A stretch of DNA of 64,000 nucleotides from Armatimonadaceae bacterium (GCA_030447685.1 JAUJOK010000020.1:21134-85133), one strand, 5' to 3'; counted from the first letter of the stretch, positions 14,348-23,616 are shown. Notes: generated by a model from the letters alone, not told the origin. A program made the numbers and translations.

Positions 14348-15814
14348 TCACCCTGTCTCTTCCTTCCTCGCAGCATGATTCTCCGGCGGAGCTGCCCGGT
14401 CAAAAATTGCCATCTGCGTGGGGGTGCCGCGTCCCTGCGTATCCTGATCGCCGATGCCGGAAAAGGTTGCGGCGTAGCCATGGGGCGCGGCAATACTTCC
14501 GGCCCATGTCTGAAACTGCTCACGCGTCCATTCGAAGCGGTGGTCGGGGTGGCGGAACCTGCCCGCCGGAAGCGCGGGCCAGACGCTGTTATAGTCGGCG
14601 TTGGGCGTGGTGATGATGACGCGGCGGGGCCGGGCGTGCTCGAACACGACGCGCACGAGTGACCGGAGGCGGGCGGCGTCCAGATGCTCGATGACCTCGG
14701 TGAGCAGGGCGGCGTCATAGCCCGTCAGACGCGCGTCCCGGTAAACGAGCGAGCCTTGAAACAGAGAAACCCGCGCCCGCTCGCGCTCGCCCATCCGCTC
14801 TAAATACAGACGCCGCGCCGCCCGCTCCAAAGCCATCGAGGACACATCCATGCCCGCGACATGCTCCAGGCCGGACACCTCCTTCAATAATGCCTCCATT
14901 GTTTTCCCTTCGCCGCAGCCCAGGTCAAGGACGCGGCGGGCAGGCGGGTCCAGGCCCCGCACTGCCTCTATGACGGCGGCTATGCGGCGCTCGTTCAGCC
15001 GGACCGGCGTTTCCAGTGTCTGCTCGGCGGCATCGCGCGGGGCGGCGTCGGCTCCTCCTCCTTCGTCGGCGTCCGGCATGCCTTCGATGTCGGCCAGGCG
15101 GGTCAGGGCGGCATCGGCCAGGCGGCGCTTGTAGCGCAGGTAGCGGCGCGCGATCAGGTCTTTTTCCGGGTGCGCGGGCAGCCACCCCTCGCCCCGGCGC
15201 ACCAGCTTGTCCACTTCGTCCTCGCCGACGCCATAATGCTTGGCGTTGTCCAGAACCGGGATAAGCACATACAGGTGGGTGAGCAGGTCGCGTACCGTCT
15301 GGCTGCCGGTCAGGGTGAGGGAATAGAGGTCGCTCCGGCCCCAGGCAGGGAAGCGGGTGTCCAGCGGCAGATGCGTGTTTTCGACCGTGTAGCCCAGCGG
15401 CTCCCAGATGCGGCGGATAAGCGGCTCGCCGCCGTCGCACGCCAGCGCGTGTAGCGTCGCCGACAGCGGCATCTTTTCGTTTACCCGGTCGGGACGTTCC
15501 CGGGATCGCCCGCCTAACGCCGTGCTGAAGACCTCGCCCATCGCGACAGACAGGAGCGAAGAGGGGGCGTAGGGACGGTCGGAAACATACTGCGCCAGCG
15601 TAGACGCGGCGGCGGCGCGGTTTCCGCGCACCAGCCCGATAGGGTCTATCTCCAACTGCAAAGCGGCGGTGCAGCGTTCCGGCGTCGCCTCAGGATAGAA
15701 GACACGAGCGATACCGAACGCCGTCGGCTTTTCAAACAGCGCAGCGGGATTTTTGTGCAGCAGGTACCCCAGGTCGGCTGCGTTTTCGGCAGTACAGGTG
15801 ATTGTCAGCAGCAT
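14348..15814 (-). CDS. hen1: 3'-terminal RNA ribose 2'-O-methyltransferase Hen1
   Basis: A 488-residue protein with the bacterial Hen1 architecture. The N-terminal half (MLLTITC to about 270) is the bacteria-specific domain that activates Pnkp ligase: LGYLLHKNP, YVSDRPYAPSSLLSVAMG, YGVGEDEVDKL. The C-terminal half is a SAM methyltransferase with motif I VLDLGCGEGKT and the Hen1 metal-binding signature EVIEHLD plus a downstream His (FEHARP), the Mn2+ ligands that distinguish Hen1 from other methyltransferases. It adds a 2'-O-methyl group to the 3' end of a broken RNA so that the repaired RNA resists the same ribotoxin. The ATG at 15814 is chosen since MLLTITC is the conserved start; the frame is open 22 codons upstream. 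It heads a unidirectional run that ends with pnkp and a sigma factor. Confidence 0.93.
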   Translation of the reverse strand: MLLTITCTAENAADLGYLLHKNPAALFEKPTAFGIARVFYPEATPERCTAALQLEIDPIGLVRGNRAAAASTLAQYVSDRPYAPSSLLSVAMGEVFSTALGGRSRERPDRVNEKMPLSATLHALACDGGEPLIRRIWEPLGYTVENTHLPLDTRFPAWGRSDLYSLTLTGSQTVRDLLTHLYVLIPVLDNAKHYGVGEDEVDKLVRRGEGWLPAHPEKDLIARRYLRYKRRLADAALTRLADIEGMPDADEGGGADAAPRDAAEQTLETPVRLNERRIAAVIEAVRGLDPPARRVLDLGCGEGKTMEALLKEVSGLEHVAGMDVSSMALERAARRLYLERMGERERARVSLFQGSLVYRDARLTGYDAALLTEVIEHLDAARLRSLVRVVFEHARPRRVIITTPNADYNSVWPALPAGRFRHPDHRFEWTREQFQTWAGSIAAPHGYAATFSGIGDQDTQGRGTPTQMAIFDRAAPPENHAARKEETG

Positions 15815-15938
15815 GAACTTGCGATTATCGATAGACGATGGGTCTTCTTGAGGATACCGGACGGGGGCGGGGCTTGGCAAGGGGCAAAAGCTGGGGTATG
15901 TTCAGAAATATGCCAGCGCCGCCCTTACAAGAGCCGTC

Positions 15939-16751
15939 GTGATTCCCGAACCGTCGTCTTCCGAGGAAGGGATAGACCGCGTTTCCCCGACGCAGCGACC
16001 CGTCGGGCGCGCGGTGATGCGGCAGCGATGGGCCGATCTGCTGTTTCTGCACTGGCCGGTCGCGCCCCAAACGCTTCAGCCGCTGCTGCCGCCGGGCCTG
16101 ACCGTGGACACGTTCGGGGGCAGCGCCTATGTCGGGCTGGTACCCTTCACCATGACCGGGGTGCGTCCGGTCTGGGCACCGTCCGTGCGCTGGCTCTCCG
16201 ATTTCCATGAGACCAACGTCCGCACGTATGTTCATGTGGAGGGGCGAAATCCCGGTGTCTGGTTTTTCAGTCTGGATGCCGCCAGCGCCATCGCCGTTCG
16301 TATCGCTCGCGCGGCGTGGAAATTGCCGTACCATTATGCGCGTATGTCCCTGACACGCGAAGAAGGAGACGGGCCGGAGCCGATTATCAGATATGCCTCC
16401 GAGCGGCTGTGGCCCGGCCCGCTGCCCGCCTCCTGCTCGGTTCGCTGCACACCGAGCGGTGTTGCGGCCCCGGCGGCGGCGGGAACGCGGGAGCATTTTC
16501 TGGCCGAGCGTTATATTCTGTACGCCGATGCGGGCGGGCGGCTGTTCAGCGGGCGTGTCCACCATCCGCCGTACCCGCTTCAAAGTGCGCAGGTGCATGA
16601 TCTTGACGAGACGCTGGTTGCGGGAGCGGGCATCGCCCGCCCACCGGGAAAGCCCCCCTTAGCGCACTATGCTTCCGAGGTTCGTGTCCGCGTCTTCCCG
16701 CTCCGACCCGTAAACATAAACAGGAAACATCTCCATGCCGCCACGACTTAA
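15939..16751 (+). CDS. DUF2071 (YqjF-like) family protein
   Basis: A 270-residue protein of the DUF2071 family, soluble and of unknown biochemical function; related folds resemble acetoacetate decarboxylase. Family markers include the N-terminal QRWADLLFLHWPV, LPPGLTVDTFGGSAYVGLVPF, the DFHETNVRTYV segment and GVWFFSLDA. The start used is the GTG at 15939. It is transcribed divergently from hen1 with about 125 nt between the start codons. Its 3' end overlaps the next gene by 17 nt. An oxidoreductase or small-molecule binding role has been suggested for the family, but none is shown here. Confidence 0.85.
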   Translation: MIPEPSSSEEGIDRVSPTQRPVGRAVMRQRWADLLFLHWPVAPQTLQPLLPPGLTVDTFGGSAYVGLVPFTMTGVRPVWAPSVRWLSDFHETNVRTYVHVEGRNPGVWFFSLDAASAIAVRIARAAWKLPYHYARMSLTREEGDGPEPIIRYASERLWPGPLPASCSVRCTPSGVAAPAAAGTREHFLAERYILYADAGGRLFSGRVHHPPYPLQSAQVHDLDETLVAGAGIARPPGKPPLAHYASEVRVRVFPLRPVNINRKHLHAATT

Positions 16752-17160
16752 GATGACCCTTATCAGCTTTCATATCAGCGCCGTGCTTTACGTGCTGCTC
16801 GGCGTCGGTTACGGGTTTTTCTTCGCGCGTTTCCCGCAGGCGATGGAGCTTTCGCCGAGCTTCGGCCTGATGATGGGTGTCTCGGTCGGCGTGGTCTGCG
16901 TACTGCTGGCGGCGGGTATTGAGGTCGTGGTCGCGGGACTGAAGCAGAGGAAGTATTGGGCCTGGATCACGGGGCTGGTGCTGTGCGCTCTGTTTATACC
17001 GAGCTGCTGGTTCACTGTGCCCGGAGGGCTGGCGCTCTGGGGGCTGCTCGACCCGGAAACGCGCGCCGCATTCGTCCCATCGCCTGGCGGCCCGTCTGCT
17101 GCGCCGCCGCCGCCGGGAAGGGAGTCGCACGGTCCGAGCAATCCGTGGGAAAAACGCTGA
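16735..17160 (+). CDS. small integral membrane protein, unknown function
   Basis: A 141-residue protein with about three hydrophobic helices (ISFHISAVLYVLLGVGYG; MMGVSVGVVCVLLAAGIEVV; WAWITGLVLCALFIPS) and a Pro/Gly-rich cytosolic or periplasmic tail. It begins 17 nt inside the DUF2071 gene, with AAACAGGAAAC as a likely ribosome site, so the two are coupled. Small proteins with this layout are often annotated as hypothetical in the same kinds of bacteria; I do not recognise a named family. Confidence 0.7.
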   Translation: MPPRLKMTLISFHISAVLYVLLGVGYGFFFARFPQAMELSPSFGLMMGVSVGVVCVLLAAGIEVVVAGLKQRKYWAWITGLVLCALFIPSCWFTVPGGLALWGLLDPETRAAFVPSPGGPSAAPPPPGRESHGPSNPWEKR

Positions 17161-17190
17161 CCCCTTTCCCACGGAGCGTCGTCGTTCCGG

Positions 17191-17541
17191 CTACTTCTTT
17201 TCCAGCCCGATGCGGCCCTTGGGCGTATGGTCCCACAGGTCCAGCGAACGCGCGGCACGGGCGGTATAGGAATCGCGGGTGCGCGCCAGCCGCCGGTCAT
17301 CCTGCTCGGTGCGCTGGAACTGCAGCACGAGCGTGCGCCCGTCGGTGTCGGCCCCGGCGGCGGCGAGGCGGTCCTGCTCCACATTCCAGCGGCAGGCGGT
17401 ATCGAGCGGTACATACATATAGATAAGGCCCATCGCCTCGTCGGCCACGGCAAACCGGTCGGGCGCGGCCACATCGGGGTAGCCTATCCACACAAGGCGC
17501 GGATCGTCCGCACCGGAAAGAAGCATCGGGTCTCGCATCAT
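17191..17541 (-). CDS. hypothetical protein
   Basis: About 116 residues, acidic, soluble, with a WIGYPDVAAPDRF segment and a C-terminal WDHTPKGRIGLEKK. The frame is open to 17610; ATG 17541 is favoured because AAGG lies about 10 nt upstream, but this is weak. Convergent with the membrane protein gene 30 nt away. No recognised domain; it may be a real small gene, with coding-like composition. Confidence 0.5.
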   Translation of the reverse strand: MMRDPMLLSGADDPRLVWIGYPDVAAPDRFAVADEAMGLIYMYVPLDTACRWNVEQDRLAAAGADTDGRTLVLQFQRTEQDDRRLARTRDSYTARAARSLDLWDHTPKGRIGLEKK

Positions 17542-17756
17542 TATTTTCTGGCCTTGGATTCGGATCGTATCAGGATAACTATTTGTGCCGTGTCTGCCGC
17601 AGCATTTCACATGATTTTTGCGGGGCGCGCACGACTATTTATTGGACCTGGCAGGCAAACTCAGTTGACAGTGGGGCGTCGGTGTAGTAGCATGAGCGGG
17701 GCGCGCGTCGCGCTGCGCTGCGCCATCTCCCCCTGAACAAAGGCAGATAACAAGTT

Positions 17757-18440
17757 ATGACTGCGATGCTCGACCGGGCGACGGAGGACGCCCTGTTTGG
17801 TAAATACGCCGAGTTTTTCCGTGTCGCCGAGCGGGAACGGCGCTGGAACTTATGGAACGATGTGCCCTGGGAGGCGGCAAACTCGACGGCGAGCGAGACG
17901 CTGACCGAGGCCGTTCTGGAGGCGTACACCCACGAACTGTATCTGCCGGACTATGTCAGCGTCACGCTCCACGCACTGCGCTCCAGCCGGGGGCGGGCCT
18001 GGTTTGTAACGCGCTGGGCCTATGAAGAGGGCAAGCACCTGCTGGCGCTGACCGAATGGCTGCTGCGGACAGGCAAGCGCACGGATCAGGAGCTGGAAGA
18101 GTTTTCAGAAGGGCTTCTGGCCCGGACGGAATGGATGCCGACGATCTCCGACCCGGTGCCTTTGATGGTGCAGACACTGGCGCGGGAACGGGAAGAGATC
18201 AAGCGGTACCGGGCGCTCCGAGCGGCGGCGGAGGCGGAAGGGGACAGCGCGCTTACTCTGGTGTGCGACCGGTTCCTGATCGATGAAGAGGCGCATTACG
18301 CCTTTGTGCGCGATGCGCTGCGCGTCATTCAGGAGCGCGAACCGGAACTGGTCGCCGAGGCGGTGCAGGGTATTGTTGCGGCGACCCCGGAGGGAGAAAA
18401 ACTGGCTCCCTTATTGCGCGAAGAACTTGGAGTTTCGTAA
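17757..18440 (+). CDS. acyl-ACP desaturase-like ferritin-fold diiron protein
   Basis: A 227-residue helical protein with the two diiron motifs of the acyl-ACP desaturase (fatty-acid desaturase type 2) group: EEGKH (in WAYEEGKHLLALTEW) and DEEAHY (in FLIDEEAHYAFVRDAL), corresponding to the EENRH and DEKRH boxes of plant stearoyl-ACP desaturases. It is shorter than the plant enzymes (about 360) but similar to bacterial homologues. It would insert a double bond in acyl chains using O2 and reduced ferredoxin. Start is ATG 17757 with only a weak ribosome site. It is followed 82 nt later by a PPP phosphatase gene. A general ferritin-like oxidase is the main alternative. Confidence 0.8.
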   Translation: MTAMLDRATEDALFGKYAEFFRVAERERRWNLWNDVPWEAANSTASETLTEAVLEAYTHELYLPDYVSVTLHALRSSRGRAWFVTRWAYEEGKHLLALTEWLLRTGKRTDQELEEFSEGLLARTEWMPTISDPVPLMVQTLAREREEIKRYRALRAAAEAEGDSALTLVCDRFLIDEEAHYAFVRDALRVIQEREPELVAEAVQGIVAATPEGEKLAPLLREELGVS

Positions 18441-18522
18441 CCGCTCGCTGACCGGCAGGGTTCCTGCCGCCGCGATTACGGTATATAGGTATAAGCAACG
18501 AACGCGGGAAGAGGCGAGCAGG

Positions 18523-19242
18523 ATGGCTTCGGTGTGGGCGGTGGGGGATGTGCATGGGCAGTCGGCGATGCTTGAGGCGCTGCTGGGGGCGCTGCCGCGC
18601 GGCGAGGACGATATTACCGTCTTTCTGGGCGATTACATAGACCGTGGACCAGATACGGCGGCGGTGGTGCGGCGCGTTCTGGCCGAGCACGACGCCGCCC
18701 CGGAGCGGACGGTGCTTCTGTGGGGCAACCACGAAGACCTGGCGGCGGAACACTTTAAGTTGCCGTTTCCTTCCGCACTGGAATACGATCCTTCCGACTG
18801 GTTTCGCAACGGCGGGATGAAAGCGATGGAATCGTTCGGTTTCCGAAAGCCGGAACTCTTCACCGCTCCCTGCCCGGATGAACTGCGGCGGCTGTTCGGG
18901 CTTCTGCGCCTGTTCTGGCGCTCGGAGGACCCGGCCCTGTCACCTTATATCTGGGTGCACGCCGGAATTCCGCCGGGTCTGACGCCGGAAGAAGCGCCGC
19001 CGGAGACCCTGGTCTGGATTCGCGACCAGTTCCTGAACGCGCTTGACCCCTCCGGGCGGATCGTGATCCATGGCCACACCCCCAGCGAGGGCGTCCGCTT
19101 GATGCCGGACAAGATCGGGATCGATACGGGCGCGGCTTATGGCGGGGTGCTCACGGCGCTGCAGCTCCCCGAGCGCCGTATCTTCCAGGCGGATAAGCGT
19201 GGCCGCGTGAGCACGTTCGACCTGCCTCCCCTTGATGATTAA
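18523..19242 (+). CDS. PPP-family serine/threonine phosphatase or ApaH-like metallophosphatase
   Basis: A 239-residue binuclear metallophosphatase. The three PPP signatures are intact: GDVHGQSAML near the N-terminus, GDYIDRGPDT, and WGNHEDL; distal ligands appear as VHAGIPPG and IHGHTPSEG. Family members hydrolyse phosphoserine/threonine or dinucleoside polyphosphates. The ATG at 18523 is chosen over the longer open frame because GCGAGCAGG lies just upstream and the conserved domain begins immediately (MASVWAVGDVHG); the longer frame overlaps the preceding gene. The phosphatase module of Pnkp in the same window belongs to the same superfamily. Confidence 0.88.
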   Translation: MASVWAVGDVHGQSAMLEALLGALPRGEDDITVFLGDYIDRGPDTAAVVRRVLAEHDAAPERTVLLWGNHEDLAAEHFKLPFPSALEYDPSDWFRNGGMKAMESFGFRKPELFTAPCPDELRRLFGLLRLFWRSEDPALSPYIWVHAGIPPGLTPEEAPPETLVWIRDQFLNALDPSGRIVIHGHTPSEGVRLMPDKIGIDTGAAYGGVLTALQLPERRIFQADKRGRVSTFDLPPLDD

Positions 19243-19262
19243 AAAAGTCATCCACCCTCACG

Positions 19263-19268
19263 TACAAT
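19263..19268 (+). promoter_or_regulatory. -10 element close to the M28 peptidase start
   Basis: TACAAT in the context CGTACAATAAAGGG, 10 nt before ATG 19279. The transcript would have only a few untranslated bases. One of a set of similar elements in this window. Confidence 0.5.
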
Positions 19269-19278
19269 AAAGGGTCCT

Positions 19279-20934
19279 ATGCGAAAAACAAGCTGGCTTG
19301 GCTTTCTGGTCATTCTTACGTTTGTCTGTCCGGCGGCGGCAAGCCAGGCGCAGCGGCAAAGCGGCAGGACTGTCCGGCTGTCGGCCCCGGCGCGAAAGGC
19401 GGCAGAGCGTATTACGGCGGCGCAGTTGCGCGATTATCTTGGGTTTATCGCCTCGGATGAGCTGGAGGGGCGTGATACGCCCTCGCGCGGCCTGGATACG
19501 GCGGCCAAATACCTGGCATCCCATCTGTCCCGCTGGGGACTGAAACCGGCGGGCGACGGCAACTCCTATTTTCAGCGTATCGCGCTGAGCCGGAAGAAGC
19601 TGGATGCCGTCCAGACGCGGGCGGAACTGAACGGGCAGGTCCTGCGTTATGGCGAGGACTTTCTGGCTGCGTCCGTTCCGGGAACGGCAAGCGGCCCACT
19701 GGTGTACGTCGGCCACGGGTGGGTGGTCAAGAGCAGGAATATCAATGCCTATGCGGGCGTCGATGTCAAAGACAAAATCCTGATCGTCTCCGGCGGGCGT
19801 CTGCCGAAGGGGCTGACCTTTGCCGACATTCGGAGCGGCAAAAAAGGTGAAGACTGGGACGACGCTTCCAGTTACGCCCTTCGCAACGGGGCCAAAGGGA
19901 TTCTGCGTGTGCCCAATTTTCAGAATCTGGCGAATTGGGACCGCTCCCGTCGATCCGCCCAGGAATACAGCGACGTGGTAATGGAGCGCTTTGAAACACC
20001 GGGCGCGGACGAGGTGCCCTCGCTCACTCTTTCGCCTGCCCTGTTCAGCACGCTGATGCGCGGGGAGCCGCAAAGCGCCGCCCGGCTTTATGAAAACGGG
20101 CTTACCGGGGAAGCGGGCGAAGCGTTCGCTCTGAATCCCGACAAGAGGTTCCAGTTTACCGTCGCGGTTTCGACCGATAAAACATCCACGCAGAATGTCG
20201 TCGCGGTGGTGGAGGGCAGCGACCCGCGCCTGAAAAACGAATATGTGGCTCTGGGCGCGCACTACGATCATGTCGGGACAGGCACGCCGGTCAATGGGGA
20301 CGCCATTTACAACGGGGCCGATGATGACGGTTCGGGCACGGTGGCGCTGCTGGCGATGGCCGAAAGCTTTGCGCGGGGGCCGCGTCCCAAGCGGTCCATC
20401 CTTTTCGTGTGGCATTGCGGCGAAGAGCTGGGTCTCTGGGGGTCGCGCTATTTTACGCGCTTTCCGACGGTGCCGCTGAATGGGATAATCACCCAGCTAA
20501 ACATCGACATGATCGGACGCAGCAAAAGGCCCGGCGATACGCGTCCGCGAAACCGCTCGCTTTCCGGCCCCAACGAAGTGTATGTGATCGGCTCGAAAAT
20601 GATGAGCACGGAACTGGGCGCGCTCAGCGAGCGTGTCAACCGCTCCTATCTGAATCTTGGCTTCAATTATGCCTATGATGACCCCAACGACCCGAACCGC
20701 TTTTTTTTCCGAAGTGACCATTACAGCTACGCGCAAAAAGGCATTCCGATCATCTTCTATTTCGATGGCGTCCATGAGGATTACCACCGCGTCACCGATT
20801 CTGCCGAGAAGATAGATTATCAGAAGATGGAGAAGGTGACGCGCACGATTTTCCTGACGGCCTGGGAACTGGCGAACGCATCCACGCGCCCGCGCATCGA
20901 CAAGCCGCTGCCGCCGGAGCGGAGCGGGGGATAG
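19279..20934 (+). CDS. secreted M28-family zinc aminopeptidase
   Basis: 551 residues with an N-terminal signal peptide (MRKTSWLGFLVILTFVCPAAASQA, cleaved near residue 24). A protease-associated insert lies between about 130 and 290, then the M28 catalytic domain: the co-catalytic zinc ligands in GAHYDH, GADDDGSGT, GEELGLWGS, NIDMIGR and RSDHYSY are all present. It removes N-terminal residues from peptides outside the cytoplasm. TACAAT at 19263-19268, 10 nt before the ATG, is a likely -10, giving an almost leaderless transcript. It converges with the histone-deacetylase-like gene, only 8 nt apart. Confidence 0.9.
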   Translation: MRKTSWLGFLVILTFVCPAAASQAQRQSGRTVRLSAPARKAAERITAAQLRDYLGFIASDELEGRDTPSRGLDTAAKYLASHLSRWGLKPAGDGNSYFQRIALSRKKLDAVQTRAELNGQVLRYGEDFLAASVPGTASGPLVYVGHGWVVKSRNINAYAGVDVKDKILIVSGGRLPKGLTFADIRSGKKGEDWDDASSYALRNGAKGILRVPNFQNLANWDRSRRSAQEYSDVVMERFETPGADEVPSLTLSPALFSTLMRGEPQSAARLYENGLTGEAGEAFALNPDKRFQFTVAVSTDKTSTQNVVAVVEGSDPRLKNEYVALGAHYDHVGTGTPVNGDAIYNGADDDGSGTVALLAMAESFARGPRPKRSILFVWHCGEELGLWGSRYFTRFPTVPLNGIITQLNIDMIGRSKRPGDTRPRNRSLSGPNEVYVIGSKMMSTELGALSERVNRSYLNLGFNYAYDDPNDPNRFFFRSDHYSYAQKGIPIIFYFDGVHEDYHRVTDSAEKIDYQKMEKVTRTIFLTAWELANASTRPRIDKPLPPERSGG

Positions 20935-20942
20935 AGGGCCGT

Positions 20943-22066
20943 TCAGCGCAAGGCCGCGTGCAGTAAAGCTACCTGCTCCCGCGCGTAGGCCCTTGCTTCC
21001 CGGAGTACGGCGTCCTCCACCCGTGGCGTCGCTTCCGGGGCATCATGAAGGCGGGGTATGTTGTACATCGCATCGTAGGCGGCGGGCACGGAATCGGGAA
21101 GCTGCGCCCCGGCGCACCGCGCCTGCACCATCGTCCACAGCCGTGCCACCGTCCGCAGGTTATAGCCCCCGCCGCCCGTCACCACCACCGGCTTGCTCGC
21201 GCCCAGCGCCAGCAGCTTATCTATTGCCGCCATCCAGCCCTGTGATGTCAGCATCAGGTGGGCCAGCGGGTCGTCCCAATGGGCATCCGCTCCCAACTGC
21301 ACTACCAGCGCGTCCGGAGCAAACCGCTCCAGCGCCTCCGGCACCACGGCATCGAACGCTTCGTGCCAGATTTCGTCGGTGGTGTAGGGGTAAAAGGGAA
21401 CATTGATCGAGGTTCCGGCGGCGTCGCCCTCGCCTGTCTCGTCGGGGAAGCCGGTGCCGGGGAAAAGATAGCGCCCCGATTCGTGCAGTGAAATCGTCAT
21501 CACACGCGGGTCGTCATAAAAAAGCGCCTGAACCCCGTCCCCGTGGTGGACATCAATGTCGATATAGGCCACCCTGTCCACGGTCCGCAGAAGCTCGTAA
21601 ATGCCCATCGCCAGATCGTTAAAGGTGCAGAACCCGGCGGCGCGGTTCGCCATCGCGTGATGCAGTCCGCCCGCCACATTGAAAGCCGTATCGTATTCAC
21701 CGGACAGCACCAGGCGCGCTGCATCCATCGTGCCCCCGCTGTATAGCGCGGATGCCTCGTACATTCCCTCGAAGGCGGGCGTATCGCTCGGCCCCAGGCC
21801 GTAGCGGGCAAGATAGAGGGTCTGCTGCGCTCGCCGCTTCCCACGCGCTTCACCGCCTCCACGAAATCCGGCGTGTGTACCTGAAGTATCTCCTCTTCGG
21901 TGGCCGCCGTCGGGGTTATCCAGTCCACCGGCCCGTCCGGCGCGAACATCCCATACACGCCCAGCAGGCGGTGGACCATCTGAAGACGCTTCTGCTGGAG
22001 CGGGTGGGAATCGCTCAGCTTATACGTCAGGAAATCATCGGTGTAGAGGAACGCGGTGCGCGGCAT
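20943..22066 (-). CDS. histone-deacetylase/AcuC-like deacetylase (one frameshift)
   Basis: Class I HDAC fold, about 373 residues when the frames are joined. The N-terminal part (MPRTAFLYTDDF, SDSHPLQQKRL) reads in one frame from ATG 22066. The frame shifts near 21830 (one base), after which YGLGPSDTPAFEGM continues into the zinc site: GGLHHAMANRAAGFC, DIDVHHGDGVQ, ISLHESGRYLFPG. Bacterial relatives deacetylate acetyl-CoA synthetase or act on acetylpolyamines. AAAGG lies upstream of the chosen start and TACAAT at 22089-22094 is a probable -10. The frameshift lies outside the active site and no residue is missing on joining, so I consider it a probable sequencing error. Confidence 0.85.
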
Positions 22067-22117
22067 AACATCAAAGCCTTTCGGCGATATTGTACCCATA
22101 GGGAGGGAACGGCGCGG

Positions 22118-22863
22118 TTACGGCAGCTCACGGACACGGATGTTCTTGAATTCGATGGGGAGCCTTCCGATTCCAGGCACAGATACCCCGTTCGCGGTTC
22201 CGCGCCGTCTCCGCCGGAAACTTCCTCCCCCGTTCACCCAGAGCCGGATTTCGCCATTGATGCCCCGAATGTAATAGTGGTTCCATGCGCCGACCCCTTT
22301 GCTGAGCCGCTGCTTCCGGGGAAAGCTGCGCGATCCGTTGGGCGAGATCGGGGGAAAGGGCTTCATCTTCGAGACGCCCACGGGGAAGACATCGCCGTGC
22401 GTGGTGAACCAGTCGGCCTTTTTCCCGGTCTGCTTCTCATACTGCGCGGTATAGCCGTGGTCAAGCACCTGCACTTCGATTCCGTGCGGCAATGCGCCGG
22501 GCTTCAACTCCTGAGCGATTCTTCCGGTACCCACACGAAGACGCCGGAATTACCGGCAGGACGCAGATGCCGCCACTGCACGACCATCTCAAAATTGGTA
22601 AATGTCTGCCGGGTGCGAATAACGCCGACCGGCTGGCCGGTGCAGCTTAGAATCTCGTTTTTCCATGTCCAGGTGTCCGGGCGGCAGTTTACATTGACGA
22701 AATCCTTCTCGCCCAGGGCTTTCCAGCCTGCACCGGTGCCGTCCACGAAAGCCCTCGGCAGGTGGGCCGCAGGTTCTTCGGCAAGTCCGGCCCGCAAGCA
22801 AAGCGCAAGCATCATCGTAAGCCCGACAAAGATCGCGGTTCGCACGAAGAAGGTTTGGTTCAT
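22118..22863 (-). CDS. secreted DUF1080 (3-keto-disaccharide hydrolase-like) protein, frameshifted
   Basis: A signal peptide (MNQTFFVRTAIFVGLTMMLA, cleaved after about residue 30) leads into a concanavalin-like DUF1080 domain. Family motifs: WKNEILSCTGQPVGVIRT, the RHLRPAGNSGVFVWVP segment, then in the next frame LKPGALPHGIEVQVLDHGY and the terminal PIEFKNIRVREL. The first frameshift is near 22515. A second pair of compensating single-base changes in C/G runs (near 22155 and 22215) scrambles about 20 residues that should read EVSGGDGAEPRTGYLCLE. DUF1080 proteins act on glycans outside the cell and are abundant in Planctomycetes and Armatimonadota. A duplicated end of the neighbouring DUF2227 gene lies 31 nt upstream. 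Confidence 0.82.
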
Positions 22864-22894
22864 GTTGGACTCATTCTTCCTGCCGCTCGCATGG

Positions 22895-22950
22895 GTCAAA
22901 AGCGACGCTTGAAGGCGGTGACGGTCATGGCGGCGGCGCAATGGAGAAAC
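22895..22950 (-). repeat. DUF2227 3'-end repeat, copy B
   Basis: 56 bp matching the end of the DUF2227 gene (23617-23672) with three mismatches, in the same orientation and including its stop codon; the encoded tail would read FLHCAAAMTVTAFKRRF. It has no gene of its own and lies on the far side of the nucleotidyltransferase gene. Two of the three differences change an amino acid. Confidence 0.85.
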
Positions 22951-23010
22951 ATCCCTGAACGACGCTTGCCTTTAGCCTTTCGGGGGTGTCAATCAGCATC
23001 TGTAAACGCT

Positions 23011-23568
23011 CTATGCCAGTTCCTGCGGCAGTCGCTCAATCCAGTCAGCATCAATCAAAGCCACTTCCAGTAAGTCACGAAGGTGTGTGCGATCTTTGTC
23101 GCGGAACGCGGTCAGCTTGATGCGAACCAGAGCCTCTAAACTTAATACCCGAAACTGATCCGCCATCACGGATTCCGCGACATCCGGGTTGGGCAGAGCC
23201 TCGTGCTCACGAACTTTCTCACCCGCGAAAACAATATGAACCGCGTCACGTGTTTTCGCCTGGGGGCCATCCAGAAAAACGTCAAGGCCCGCAATATGCC
23301 GATAAACAAAGCCAACTTTCTCCAGGGCGGAAGTCGCCGCTGTCAGGTCAGCGCGGCGAATCAGAATATTCACATCGCGCGTGTTTCTTACAGCGGCCTC
23401 ATCCACGCGTGTCACCCAGGCCGCGACCGCATTCCCACCGGCCACGGCATACGCAACCCCCGCCTGTTCCAACGCTTCCGTCGCCCGCAGCAGACGCACC
23501 CGAACCTTTCCACCGCGCTCACCATCCTGTCCAGGGAAAATGCTCCATAGGTTGTGGTCATGGTTCAT
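23011..23568 (-). CDS. nucleotidyltransferase-fold protein (cassette gene)
   Basis: A 185-residue protein with a nucleotidyltransferase core: YAVAGGNAVAAWVTRVDEAAV followed by RNTRDVNILIRR, where the second acidic residue of the usual DxD is Asn (DVN), so catalytic competence is uncertain. The tail (LSLEALVRIKLTAFRDKDRTHLRDLLE) is the helical domain of the AbiEii/DUF6036-like group. The start is ATG 23568, with a weak ribosome site. It sits between the real 3' end of DUF2227 and a second copy of it, both in the same orientation, which marks the gene as an inserted unit of about 670 bp. No partner gene is visible within the unit. Role may be toxin-like or nucleotide/antibiotic modification; unresolved. 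Confidence 0.75.
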   Translation of the reverse strand: MNHDHNLWSIFPGQDGERGGKVRVRLLRATEALEQAGVAYAVAGGNAVAAWVTRVDEAAVRNTRDVNILIRRADLTAATSALEKVGFVYRHIAGLDVFLDGPQAKTRDAVHIVFAGEKVREHEALPNPDVAESVMADQFRVLSLEALVRIKLTAFRDKDRTHLRDLLEVALIDADWIERLPQELA

Positions 23569-23616
23569 TCTAACACCGAAAAGTTAGAGGGCTGTGCTTT
23601 GTAAGGAGACTGACCT

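Noticed and set aside
19258..20415. 385-codon minus-strand open frame opposite the M28 peptidase
   Set aside because: Shadow; the plus-strand peptidase has signal peptide and complete zinc site.
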